A stretch of DNA of 64,000 bases, taken from the NCBI GenBank assembly GCA_949358305.1, contig OX442324.1:8219601-8283600 (forward strand), in the 5' to 3' direction. The notes beneath the pieces were generated by a model. It was not told the origin of the DNA and ran no database searches. It was given only the letters and a program-made list of their open reading frames with translations. Both the position numbers and the translations under genes were made by a program. This document shows positions 50,668 to 60,404 of this stretch, one piece after another (the first letter of the stretch is position 1; each line of letters begins with the position of its first letter). The DNA comes from Strigamia acuminata. Its lineage: Eukaryota; Arthropoda; Chilopoda; Geophilomorpha; Linotaeniidae.

Positions 50668-51748
50668 CATTTGACAGTGACGTAGAATTGATTTTTCGTC
50701 GTTTGGCATTCAATGTTTTGGTAATAATGCCGAGTAGATACTGGCGAGAAGGAAGCAACCGGGAATTCACGAATAAGGATGATTGGCACTTAAAATAGGA
50801 GTGTAAACTAATTTAGAATCTGTAGCAAATTGAAAAAATCGGCCACCCTTGCTTTGCGTCATTGATTTCTTTTCTTGAGTATGAGCAGTTGCACCTGTAT
50901 TATTAAGTGGAACCAAGAAGACAAATGATTGTAAATGACTCGAATTGCATTGCATTATGAGATATTTTGTTGTCATTGGTTTTTTTTGTTTTGTTTTTCT
51001 TTTTTTTTAGTAAAAAATGATTTATAATACAATTTATAAATTGACTAATAATAGTTTGTAATAATTATATAGTAGTGATGCCAAATATATGTCAAACGTG
51101 GTTCATCTTTTCAAATGGGGAGATAGTTGCAGTTTCTGCTACTTCTATTTTATTTCTTGTTTTGTAATTAGTATTAAATTTATCATACATCTTAAAGAGT
51201 CATGTTGCTTTAAAATTGACATTTAGGATACAAAATTCAATAGTGTTTGATTACAACTGATTGGAAATTGCAATTATGTAAAAATCTGTTATTGAAATTT
51301 CCATTTTCGTACCTCCTACAGTTGTGATCCTTACTTACAAATGAGTAAATAAGGGGAGAAACGTATCTTGGTAATTGCATTACCATTTTTACATATTGGT
51401 GTATTTTTTTAAATCATGAATTACTTTTTCTTTTTCTGTTTCTTCTCAACGATTTCTGTTTAATATCTTGCTGATCTGTTTGTTTTGAACTAAAGTAATT
51501 TCAATAAATTCAACAAATGAGATGAATTTAATTATTGTATAATAATTGAATTTAAAACTTGGATTGTATTTACAAGTTACTGGTAAAGCTGGAATCACCA
51601 TTAAGCAAAATAAACATGCTTTGGCAGTTGGCACCACCACAAATTTTTTCATCAACCATTGTGGTGAACTGCAAATGGTGCAGCTGAACCAAATTCCACA
51701 TAAGAGGCTTCCAGTATAAATAATAGAAAGTAGCGGTAGCACAATATG
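50668..51748. other. AT-rich region downstream of DRP1
   Basis: This interval presumably holds the DRP1 3' untranslated region. I see no coding frame with features and no single clear polyadenylation signal to assign. Confidence 0.4.
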
Positions 51749-52138
51749 CAGGGTGTTCAACATAAAGTGTACCAGGCCAACTACCGTGTAACAAACCTGA
51801 ATTTCAAAAGTCTGTCGAAACAGTTAAACAGAAAGTGTTGGATGAAGATTGACCCTTGACCTTTGGAACAAATTCAACCATGTTGTAGATCCTACAGCAT
51901 TTGAGATACTCTGTACCAGAGAATTGTCAATTGTTTGCTAGGAAAGAGATGTGTTTACCAGATTTTCCCTTGATTTGTTACTTCGAATGAACACTTAAAA
52001 TTCGATAAGCAAGTGACGGCAGGTGGCTTTGCACCATTTCTCGTGTATTAAAATTTATCCATCACACAGGAATGACTAATGCGTACTAACCATGATTAAA
52101 TATATCATCCTTGCGGTTCAGATTTTTTAGACACCCTG
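51749..52138. repeat. Possible DNA-transposon remnant with CAGGGTGT ends
   Basis: Eight-base inverted ends, CAGGGTGT at 51749 and ACACCCTG at 52131-52138, enclose about 390 bp with no coding signature. The ACACCCTGTATA end resembles common arthropod MITE ends. Confidence 0.4.
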
Positions 52139-52149
52139 TATATACAGTA

Positions 52150-52275
52150 TATATATATAGGGGGGGTGGGGTGACACCCGGCAGGGGTTGAAAAAAAATG
52201 TTGATTTTAACTGTTTTCGGGGGTGACACCATCATATCCGCCTCGGGTGTGACCCATGCTAGCTACGCCACTGCC
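52150..52275 (-). repeat. Fragment of a DNA transposon end (TGGCGTAGCTAGC type)
   Basis: On the minus strand this reads GGCAGTGGCGTAGCTAGCAT followed by a G-rich segment, a pattern typical of degenerate cut-and-paste transposon ends in animal genomes. No partner end is seen. Confidence 0.4.
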
Positions 52276-52489
52276 AAAGTCCATTCCAAGTTGTGGCGAT
52301 GCAATCAAGGCAATCAAGTCAACCGCACCACTCGGATCGATCCACGATGATTTCTAAATGCAGGTGGTAAAAAATCCCACCCAAATTTCCTTAAAACGGC
52401 TGCCTACATATTTGAAGTTGTTGTCAAAGCTCAAGGCTACTTGAATACTATAAGGTTGTGCCATCTGGCGAAAAAATAACAATTTTGCG

Positions 52490-52905
52490 CGCATTGATCT
52501 GCGCACAACGTAACTGATGGGACCTCGCTGTATCGGCCACCTTAAACAGCGGTAAGTTTAAAATCACGACATGTAAAGTTGTGATCGGTTTGATTTTATT
52601 TATGATTCATTAATATTAATATGATTTACAATTTTCAGTTTTTGATGTTAACATAGATACTGCGCACAACGTCACCGTAGGAACCTGTCTCGCCCATCTC
52701 AAACAGCGGTAAGTTTAAAATCACGACATTTTACCAATATGATTTACAATTTTCAATTTTTGATTTTACATAACACAGACACTTCTGCGCTCAACGTCAC
52801 CGTAGGAACCTGTCTCACCCATCACAAACAGCGGTAAGTTTAAAATCACGACATGTAAAGTTCTTATTTATTATTCATTAATATGATTTACAATTTTGAA
52901 ATTTT
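52490..52905 (+). repeat. Tandem repeat of a splice-site-bearing cassette upstream of THAP exon
   Basis: There are three related units. Each has CTGCGC(A/T)CAACGT, a GAACCTGTCTC-like word in units 2 and 3, and AACAGCG followed by the donor GTAAGTTTAAAATC. The donors are at 52552, 52709 and 52834. Units 2 and 3 are preceded by AG acceptors at 52655-52656 and 52777-52778, which defines cassette exons of 52 and 55 bases. They could serve as alternative 5' exons for the downstream gene. Confidence 0.65.
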
Positions 52906-52973
52906 TGATTTTACATAACATAAAGACTTCAGTTCGGATTTTGATTATAATATTACATATTGCAGACATCACC

Positions 52974-53069
52974 ATGGTTCATCATCATACCTGTGCCATG
53001 GCTGTGTGTGGAAATCATGGGAAAAAAAGAGACTTAGAAGCTGACATCAAATTCCATTCTTTTTCAAAA
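52974..53069 (+). CDS. THAP-type zinc finger exon (N-terminal, 32 codons)
   Basis: After an acceptor ending at 52965, an ATG in a good context (ATCACCATGG) opens MVHHHTCAMAVCGNHGKK, followed by IKFHSFSK. The order Met, Cys-x4-Cys-x-Asn and FHxFxK matches the start of a THAP DNA-binding domain. A donor GTATGT follows at 53070. The next acceptor (53130-53131) begins WLSS, supplying the conserved Trp of THAP domains. The downstream exon then merges with a different, pseudogene-like sequence, so the gene looks incomplete or broken. The rest of the domain, including its later Cys and His, is not visible. Confidence 0.55.
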
Positions 53070-53131
53070 GTATGTTTATTTTTTGTGTGTAATATTTCTT
53101 TTATAATTTTTTACTTCTGTTTTTATTGTAG

Positions 53132-53170
53132 TGGTTGAGCAGCACAGGCAACATCATTTCGTTCGTTTCA
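53132..53170 (+). other. Candidate THAP exon 3 start, duplicated at 54190-54228
   Basis: TGGTTGAGCAGC...CAACATC...TTTCGTTCGTTT occurs here and again at 54190-54228 with few differences. The second copy reads WLSS..NILSFVS and a stop. The two copies flank the UBE2QL1-like pseudogene. Confidence 0.5.
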
Positions 53171-53808
53171 ATCCCAATCAACCCGACGACGAACAACAAT
53201 CACAACACGAGCAACAACAACAACAATAACAGCAGCTTTTTTAAGACAAAAAAGAACCATATGATGAACGAGAATTCGTTACAACACGCGAAACTGGTCC
53301 GCACACGACGTCTGGCGAAGAAATACCAAGAAATGTGTCGTCAACAGCGCGAAAGCGAATCGCCCATCTTCACGGTCGAATTGGCCGACGACAACCTCTT
53401 CTAACGGAACGTGAAGCTCCACAAAGTGGACCCTGACTCGGAGTTGTACAGGGACATGCAAGAACTGAGCACTCCTTACGTGCTCTTGAATCTCACTTTC
53501 CCAGACAACTTTCATTTCGCGCCCCCATTCACGCGCTTCATCACTCCGCGCATCGAGAAGGGATTCGTGATGGACGGCGGAGCCATCTGCATGGAACTTC
53601 TCACGCCGAGAGGTTGGGCCAGCGCCTACACCGTAGATGCGGTCATCATGCAGTTCGCTGCCAGCCTCGTCAAAGGCCAAGCTCGAATCGCCCGCAAAGC
53701 AAAGGGCACCAAGGATTTAGTCGCAAGTCAGCCGAGGCATCCTTCCGCAGTCTGGTGAAGACCCACGAGAAATACGGGTGGGTGACCCCTCCACTGTCCG
53801 ACGGATAA
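53171..53808 (+). pseudogene. UBE2QL1-like ubiquitin-conjugating enzyme processed pseudogene
   Basis: This intronless sequence matches the catalytic region of the E2 family UBE2Q/UBE2QL1, which transfers ubiquitin from E1 to substrates. An Asn/Gln-rich start precedes SLQHAKLVRTRRLAKKYQEM, then FTVELADDNLF. It continues NVKLHKVDPDSELYRDM, LLNLTFPDNFHFAPPF, the active-site block GGAICMELLTPRGWASAYT (catalytic Cys codon near 53588), and VKTHEKYGWVTPP. Two lesions are visible. A TAA at 53402-53404 replaces the Asp-Trp expected after NLF, and a frameshift near 53715 moves the C-terminus to another frame ending at 53806-53808. The missing introns and the lesions point to a retrocopy. Confidence 0.85.
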
Positions 53809-55258
53809 GTCGATTCCATTGGGCTTGCTGCTTTTGTTTGAGTAATCGAATTTCTATTCCTCGTTCTTTCTCTTTATGCCAAATTTTGAGTCTGATTTTA
53901 ATTTTTAACATTTTATGATGAATGCTTATAATTGTAATGAATATTTGTCGATGGATTTAACATCTACTGCAGTAATTTCTCTGTTTTAGAATTTTTTTTT
54001 GAATTTTTTTTGTTTTAATTCTGGTATTGGAGATGAATCAAAGAGAAATTTTAAAATTAACAAAAATGTCGATGGCAACCGGGGGCCAGACGCAGCTGTT
54101 TGAAACTGGAAAACCTAACCTAGAAACAAAAAATAAATACCAGTAAATTAAATAAATTTCACAATTTTTCCGTGAAAATTTCAATTCATACTGGTTGAGC
54201 AGCGTTGACAACATCCTTTCGTTCGTTTCTTGAGTAAATTGATGAGGAAGAGGATTTGATTCGGCAGTACTGCAAATAATAAATACAAATCACTTAATTC
54301 AAAATTGTAAAAGAATATTTCAACCGAGTTACGGAATGGGAGAAGATGTTACTTGTGTTTCTCGTTCAAATTGTTGACGTACTGTACATCGTGTTGTTGG
54401 GCTTCACGTCCAATTTGCCGGCAGAAAAACCAAAAATTTCGGGCGAATACGACGACGACTAACGAACAAACGTGCGTGCTACAACACAAAATTCAAACAA
54501 ATAAAATTAAATTAGTCTTTAAACATGGAAACTATAACATAACTTACTCTGCCTGCATTCCATAGTATTTGATCATTGCTAGTCCCGTTGACGACGTCAC
54601 GCTCTTCGACCAATGACGGCAAAGTAAGCAGAATGCATCCCCCTGGTCAAAGCTGCTTACCGGACTAGCACCGCACTCTGGTGGTAAATTAATGAAATAC
54701 GTAGCTTCCAAACCATTCGAAAGCGTAACAACATAAAATATATATTATACTCCACATTTTTAAAAGAACGAAAATCGCTTGAAACACAAAAGTGTTAGAA
54801 TTTTTTTTCAAAAATGTGTCAGGGTCTGTTATTTGCAGGAATTCGCCGTTCTGTGGTTTGGTTTGTGTGTTCTAATCATAGTTTATTTGCTGAGTAGTTT
54901 CGTCGCGCATGCGCTTCTTCCTCAATACTGGTACTTGAAATGTTTTGTTGCGTATGCGTACCGTATGCCTATTTTTCTAGGTGTTAGTCATTCTGTCTGT
55001 GTTTGTGTTCTCGGCTGTCGCTGGTCATTCATACATTTTTGCTAACCTACCGGTACTTCCTTCAATTTCGTAAGGAACACGTGGGACACTTTACAAACGT
55101 CGTATGTGTTATCAGTGTATGTTCCTTTCGTAGCTGGTATGTTGTTTTCAACTTGCGCACGAAGCTTCCTTTTGACTTGTGCATGATTTAATAATTTCTC
55201 TGATTTTCGTTAACCATTCAGATGCCAGATACCTCATTCTTATCCTCATCCTGATATA
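53809..55258. other. AT-rich intergenic region between UBE2QL1 pseudogene and MON2 exon
   Basis: No supported gene is seen here. The interval contains the duplicated THAP exon 3 word (54190-54228). An acceptor at 55220-55221 is followed by a short upstream frame (ATGCCAG... TGA) just before the MON2 start. Confidence 0.4.
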
Positions 55259-55454
55259 ATGATGATGACAAGTCCATTGCTCGAAGAGAAAGGCTGTACC
55301 TCAGTAACGAAAAAGCTTTTGGATAATTTGCTAACAGATTTACGAAGCCTTTCAAATGAAGCGAAACGTAAACATTCGAATGTGAAGGATGCCGCAGAAA
55401 ATGGAATTGTCAAACTGCTAACTCTAGCTTCGAAGACGGAAGATTTTATTCAAG
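55259..55454 (+). CDS. MON2: MON2 homologue, first coding exon
   Basis: MON2 is a large Golgi/endosome scaffold related to the BIG/GBF Arf exchange factors. It acts with Dopey and phosphatidylserine flippases in endosome-to-Golgi traffic. The exon encodes MMMTSPLLEEKGCTSVTKK and continues LLDNLLTDLRSLSNEAKRK...VKDAAENGIVKLLTLAS. This matches the extreme N-terminus (DCB domain) of MON2 proteins (KKLLENMQSDLRAL...VKEAAESGI). The donor GTATGG follows at 55455, phase 1. The start is the first of three consecutive ATG codons; an AG acceptor lies 37 bases upstream. No further exon is recognisable before 64000, so intron 1 would be at least 8.5 kb. Confidence 0.8.
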
Positions 55455-55489
55455 GTATGGGTACCCGAATAGTAGATAGAGAAATCGAT

Positions 55490-55493
<4 letters not shown>

Positions 55494-55530
<37 letters not shown>
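55494..55530. repeat. (GA)n microsatellite in MON2 intron 1
   Basis: About 17 AG units begin roughly 40 bases after the MON2 exon donor. Confidence 0.9.
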
Positions 55531-55535
<5 letters not shown>

Positions 55536-55923
55536 AACCTAGTTTTATATTTTAAACACAAAACATTTCGCCGAAGCTATTTCCATGCTTTTTTCGATGA
55601 AAATAGCAAAATGGCGAACCGCGAACTTGTTAAATTTTACACAAACTAGTCGTTCAGTTATTTCACTAATTCAGTACGGTACTGGAATACCTGCCAACAA
55701 CACTCACTGTTTTCAAATCCGAGTAGTTTTTGAAAAATTCAGTAAAACATGAAAACAAATGCAAACTCTGGCTGGCATTTATGTAACATGTAAGAATAAT
55801 AAATCGCATATATTAATTTACTACCGGTATGATAAAATCAATTGAATAATGTCATACACTGCAAACAATCCAAAAATGTTAAGTCAAATGATTATACTAT
55901 TTCCACAAATGATGTTTTCGATA

Positions 55924-56168
55924 CTCCGTTCCGGTACAAGGTGGTCTTAATTCACTGGTGTAGTGGCACAAAAAAGTAGCCCTTAACACATTGTTTAATT
56001 GATTTTTAGCAAATAAAATAAATATTTTATTACCAATTAAATAAAATCCATATTTCTAATCACTGTTTACACTTAAATTCATTGAAAATAAACAGAACTA
56101 CTTTTTCGCGTAGACGTAATCCACCAGTGATAAGGCTGGAGTTAAGACCACCTTGTACCGGAACGGAG
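55924..56168. repeat. Stowaway-like MITE (245 bp, TA target)
   Basis: The inverted ends CTCCGTTCCGGTACAAGGTG (from 55924) and the mirror copy ending at 56168 extend for about 28 bp. TA dinucleotides flank both sides (55922-55923 and 56169-56170), as expected for Tc1/mariner-type MITEs. It is noncoding. Confidence 0.85.
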
Positions 56169-56582
56169 TATAATGTTTTAGATTTATTTTACATCTTTCT
56201 GTTCATGGTAACAGCCAGCTAAGAAACAACTAACATGTGTGTATACCCATGAACAAAAAAACTTTCCTATCTACCAGGTAGCATAAAAAAATCATTGACA
56301 CTCAATTACTAAGTTTACACGTATCAAGTTTTCTAGGTAGTGGAAATCCAAATTTTGCTTTTCTGGAAAACTGACCATGTAAACAAACTCGTTTTCTGGA
56401 AAAGACAGACTTATTTGGAAAACGAAATTCTAGTTGTGTGAGGGAGATTTTTGGAGTTGTAAACACTCATCTTTCGTACTCTTATTAAAAATGGCAGCAT
56501 CAAGTATAAGTGAAAATTATGTATTCTAGGATAATGGGTTGAATAAACAAATTAATGATACTACTTATTTGTTGAGAGAAGC

Positions 56583-56850
56583 TACTACTCCCGGACATCA
56601 GTCAGAAAATCAATGTTAAAAAATTTACTCCTGCACTTTAAAAGTGGAATATCTTTGGGATGACCTGTCCTAGACATATGAACTAATATGGAAAATGAAG
56701 CCCTCTCTTTTCTCTTTATTTTCATATTTTATTAATATTTTACAAACTTTTATTTTGAAAAGTTAAAAAAAAAATATCACTGGACGAAAATAAAGAAACT
56801 GCACTTTTGCTGGACAAGAGTTTGGACATACCATTTGAAAAATCATATTA
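56583..56850. repeat. Solo inverted-repeat copy of the adjacent Tc1-like element
   Basis: This segment starts TACTACTCCCGGACATCAG and parallels the left long terminal inverted repeat of the element at 56862-57801 over its whole length, with scattered differences. Confidence 0.7.
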
Positions 56851-56861
56851 ATACTACTTCC

Positions 56862-57801
56862 GGACATAAGTCAAGAAATCATTGTTAAAATATGTACTCA
56901 TCCACTTTAAAAGTGGAACATCTGTGGGATGACTTGTCCTAGAAAAATGAACTAATATGAAAAATGAAGCCGCGTTTTTTTTCTTTATTTTCATATTTAT
57001 TAATAAACATTTTACAAACTTTTAATTTGGTGTAAAAATCAAAGTTAAAAAAAAAATATCACTGGACAACAATAAAGAAACTGCACTTTTGCTGGACAAA
57101 AGTTTGGAAATATTATCTGAAAGATTCTATTAATACTCTGCAGGATATCCATTGGCACAAATAACAGCCTGTGTGAACTTTGGCATTGATGCAGAAAACT
57201 TCTGACATTGGCTTGCTGTGACTTTTTTCCCACATCTCAACAAGATTTTGAATTAAATCCGCCTTACTGATCATTCTTACATCACATAATTGTTTTTTCA
57301 TAATTTACGAGACATTTTTTACCTGTTTTCAGCCATCATGTTGATTTAACCTCGTATGCTGGTGCCAGATCATGTTTTTCTTTTTTTTTGAATACTAATG
57401 ATTTTGAAAGGAGAAGTCCTGTTTCCTGCATATTAGGCCTAATAATAATGCTAAAATAAAATATAAAACACATTAAACTACCTGTCCATTTATTATCTAG
57501 TATTCAAGGAGTGGGTTGCTTGCTGGAGAATTTTTCAGATAATATTTCCAAACTTTTGTCCAGCAAAAGTGCAGTTTCTTTATTTTTGTCCAGTGATTTT
57601 TTTTAACTTTGATTTTTAGACCAATGGAAAAGTTTGTACAATATTAATAGAATATGAAAATGAAGAGAAAAAGCAGGGCTGTATTTTCCAGATTAGTTCA
57701 TTGTTTTATGACAAGTAAGTCATCCCAAAGATATTCCACTTGTAAAGTGCACGAATAAATTTTTTAGCACCAATTTCCTGCCTTATGTCCGGCAGTAGTA
57801 C
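56862..57801 (-). mobile_element. Tc1/mariner-like transposon remnant with long inverted repeats
   Basis: Long terminal inverted repeats (about 260-280 bp) run from TACTACTTCCGGACATAAG at the left to CCGGCAGTAGTA at the right. Each ends in a CACTGGAC...AAAGAAACTGCACTTTTGC block. Between them, on the minus strand, is the C-terminal end of a Tc1-type transposase (DLIQNLVEMWEK, then SMPKFTQAVICANG in another frame after a frameshift in an A-run). The catalytic DDE part is absent. It is a deletion derivative, not active. Confidence 0.75.
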
Positions 57802-59075
57802 ATGAGCGAAATTGGGTTTGTTTAGGGAATGAAATAGATCGACAGCTATTTTGTTGTTCCTGATAATCGAGATGCATTATGTGTAAAGTCTCACATGACA
57901 TCATGTTGCCCAGAAAACTAACAACCCGCGGTTGTAGTACATATTCCAATGTTTAAATCAAATTCACTTATTAATTAAATACCGTACATTACATTCATGC
58001 CTAAATCAAATATAGGGTGCCATTCGAAACTTAGCAGCAAACATGTTGCAAAGAAAAACGAAATTTTTCAACAGGTGGCTTGAGAACTTAAATACCTAAT
58101 TTGGTATTTGAAATTTCAAACAGTATACATATATCTAAAATCTGTTGAACATTTAAGAAATATATTCCAATTATTGATAATGTGTATTGAATGTGGACAG
58201 CCAGCTGTTGGTTGTATCAGTGGTTTTTACTCTCAGGTAAAATCAAGTCAAAATTTACTACAAATTTTCTACGAATTTGTAATTGAACATTTTCTTACAT
58301 CTCGAGTGTTTTATGGGTTATACAGTAAAATGGTGCCATGGTCAAGGGTCAATTTTCATCGTGCTGCTGAAATCACTCGTTAATACTTGTACAGGGTAAA
58401 CCAGAGAGACCTGACGATTTTTGAAAATGTAATTACTCTGCAACTGATGAAATTTCGTATTTGAAACTAAAGCCATTTTATAGAGTTTGAAAGGAAAATA
58501 GCCCATTGAGTTGCAATCACAAAGTGGTAAATTTAAAAGAAAAGTATCAACAGTAAATGTAACCTTGTAACTTTGTAACCTAAAACTATTGAGGCAACCA
58601 AGCTAATCCTCAATTAGGACACTTTATTTGGTCATACCTGTAAGTGGAAGAGAGGAAACACAAAAGGAAAGAAATAATTTTTTTGGAAATACATTTCAAC
58701 ATGATAATTTTAGGTTACAAAGCTGAGTAGACTAACGTTTCAGACCTTTTTTCTCAAAACTTTTCAGTAAGAAATAATTTTTTAAAGAATGGTTCTAGAC
58801 TAATTTCATGATTTCGTGGTTTCCGGGCCTAATTAGGTTTCCACGCAACGTGTTTTTATTTGGGGTTTTAGTGAGTGTGACAGGAAAGGATGAGATTGGT
58901 TTTATGTTTAAATTCAATTCAGTTTTATTTGACCGGACAAACGAAGTTTGTTCGATCCCTTTTAAATTCAGTTACATTTATTCTCAAAACAGTTTGGAAT
59001 GATATCCGGATAAACTATCATTTTTACATTCTTATTAATTTGTACAACCGTTATTAACTGGGTTATAAACAACTG
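57802..59075. other. MON2 intron 1 sequence, no gene seen
   Basis: This AT-rich sequence has no supported coding frame. At 58391-58520 it contains a member of the MITE family found at 43685 (ACAGGGTAAACCAGAGAGAC). No second inverted end is evident nearby. Confidence 0.5.
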
Positions 59076-59380
59076 TGTGATATCTTAATTGCGATGTAAT
59101 TATGGTTTTATAGTCATCAGCCGCGCTCTGTAATGAGGCAACATCAGACTCTCTAGAGCTGAAAAGCAAAAGTGATTAGAGCCTGTCTTAGTGCGGGCTC
59201 CTTATTTATAGCAAATCTGCCATAAACCCCATAATTGAATTGACTAATCCATCACATGGCGATGACGGATTCCAGCCGTCAGCGCCATCTGTGGACGAAA
59301 TTTAGCAACACTTAAATAATACTAAATCGAATTGCGTGTTACGAATCGCGCATTAATTGGCACGGTTCGTACACGTGACA
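59076..59380 (-). repeat. Candidate 3' LTR of Gypsy element G
   Basis: The right boundary is set by a purine tract on the minus strand (AGCAAAAAAGGGAGT, 59381-59395) next to TGTCACGTG. The left end TGTGATATC at 59076 is a best guess. A TATAAATAAGG word on the minus strand (about 59200-59210) could be its TATA box. The other LTR is outside the window. Confidence 0.55.
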
Positions 59381-59395
59381 ACTCCCTTTTTTGCT

Positions 59396-60404
59396 GTGTT
59401 TTGGACCCCAAAATACAAATTTCGATACCAGACAGGTGTCTTTCAAATCGGACATTCTTAAGGAATGTTCGGCTACTTCTACCTTTCATAAGTCATCACT
59501 CAGCTGTTTCATAATTATTACACAAACTTAAATTATTCTGGAGTTAACTTTACTCCCTTTTATTCCAATGTTACCATTCCAATTAAATCATAAAATAATT
59601 CAACTTAACCTAACTTAATATCACCAATACAATATTTGCTTTTCCATTGTTTATTTTTGAAAAGTCTAACAAAAAAAAACATAAGTCAAAAGAAAAATTT
59701 TGTCAAAATTAAATTATCAAAATCAAAGTTTATATTTTTGCACAACACTCAAAATCATTCACACTACAAACAAGCATTTTCATAATAAATTACAACTCTT
59801 AACAATTTTCCAAAATGGGGAAAGGGAAAAAAAAACAAATTCAAAAATATTTTTCCAATTTCTCTAATTTTCTTTAAAATTAACAATACCGTTAAAACAT
59901 CAACTCATTTCAATTATTTACAATAAATAACTCTTTCTAACATTCAATCAAAATTATGCCGTGAAATATTTACATTAAATTTACCAAAATTTTCAACACA
60001 TCATATTTTCAAGCAAAATTCGCGATAGATTCCTCTCGCGTCCTCAGTCAGTTTGCATTATCCAAATTAAATTTTTCCAATTTATTCTTTCAAACTATTT
60101 TTAAACTAAACTATTACACTACTGAATTCAATTCAAAATTATTTCAAAATTCCATCTATCTTATTACATGCTATAAAAATTCAAAGCAAATTGACGAAGA
60201 TCGCGATTGGTTTCGGTTCGCGAAGTCCGCTCATAAAGACGTTTAAAACCTAACATTTCATTCTTAAAAATCACCTATAATCATTCAAGACACTTACACA
60301 AACCTTTTGTAACACAATTTCAAACACAAAATATCAAAATAATCAGTGATTTTTGTTTCGGGTCACGCAAGAAATTCGCGTTCACCTCAACCAAAAATGT
60401 GCGC
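59396..60404 (-). other. 3' untranslated region of Gypsy G
   Basis: This is about 1 kb of AT-rich sequence between the pol stop and the purine tract. It shows no env-like frame or other recognisable coding sequence. A GCGCCATCTAGTGGCG word occurs at the pol end (near 60482). Confidence 0.6.

Noticed and set aside
53411-53808. UBE2QL1-like sequence as a functional gene.
   Set aside because: An in-frame TAA replaces a conserved Asp-Trp pair, and a frameshift splits the C-terminus. Both would destroy the E2 fold.
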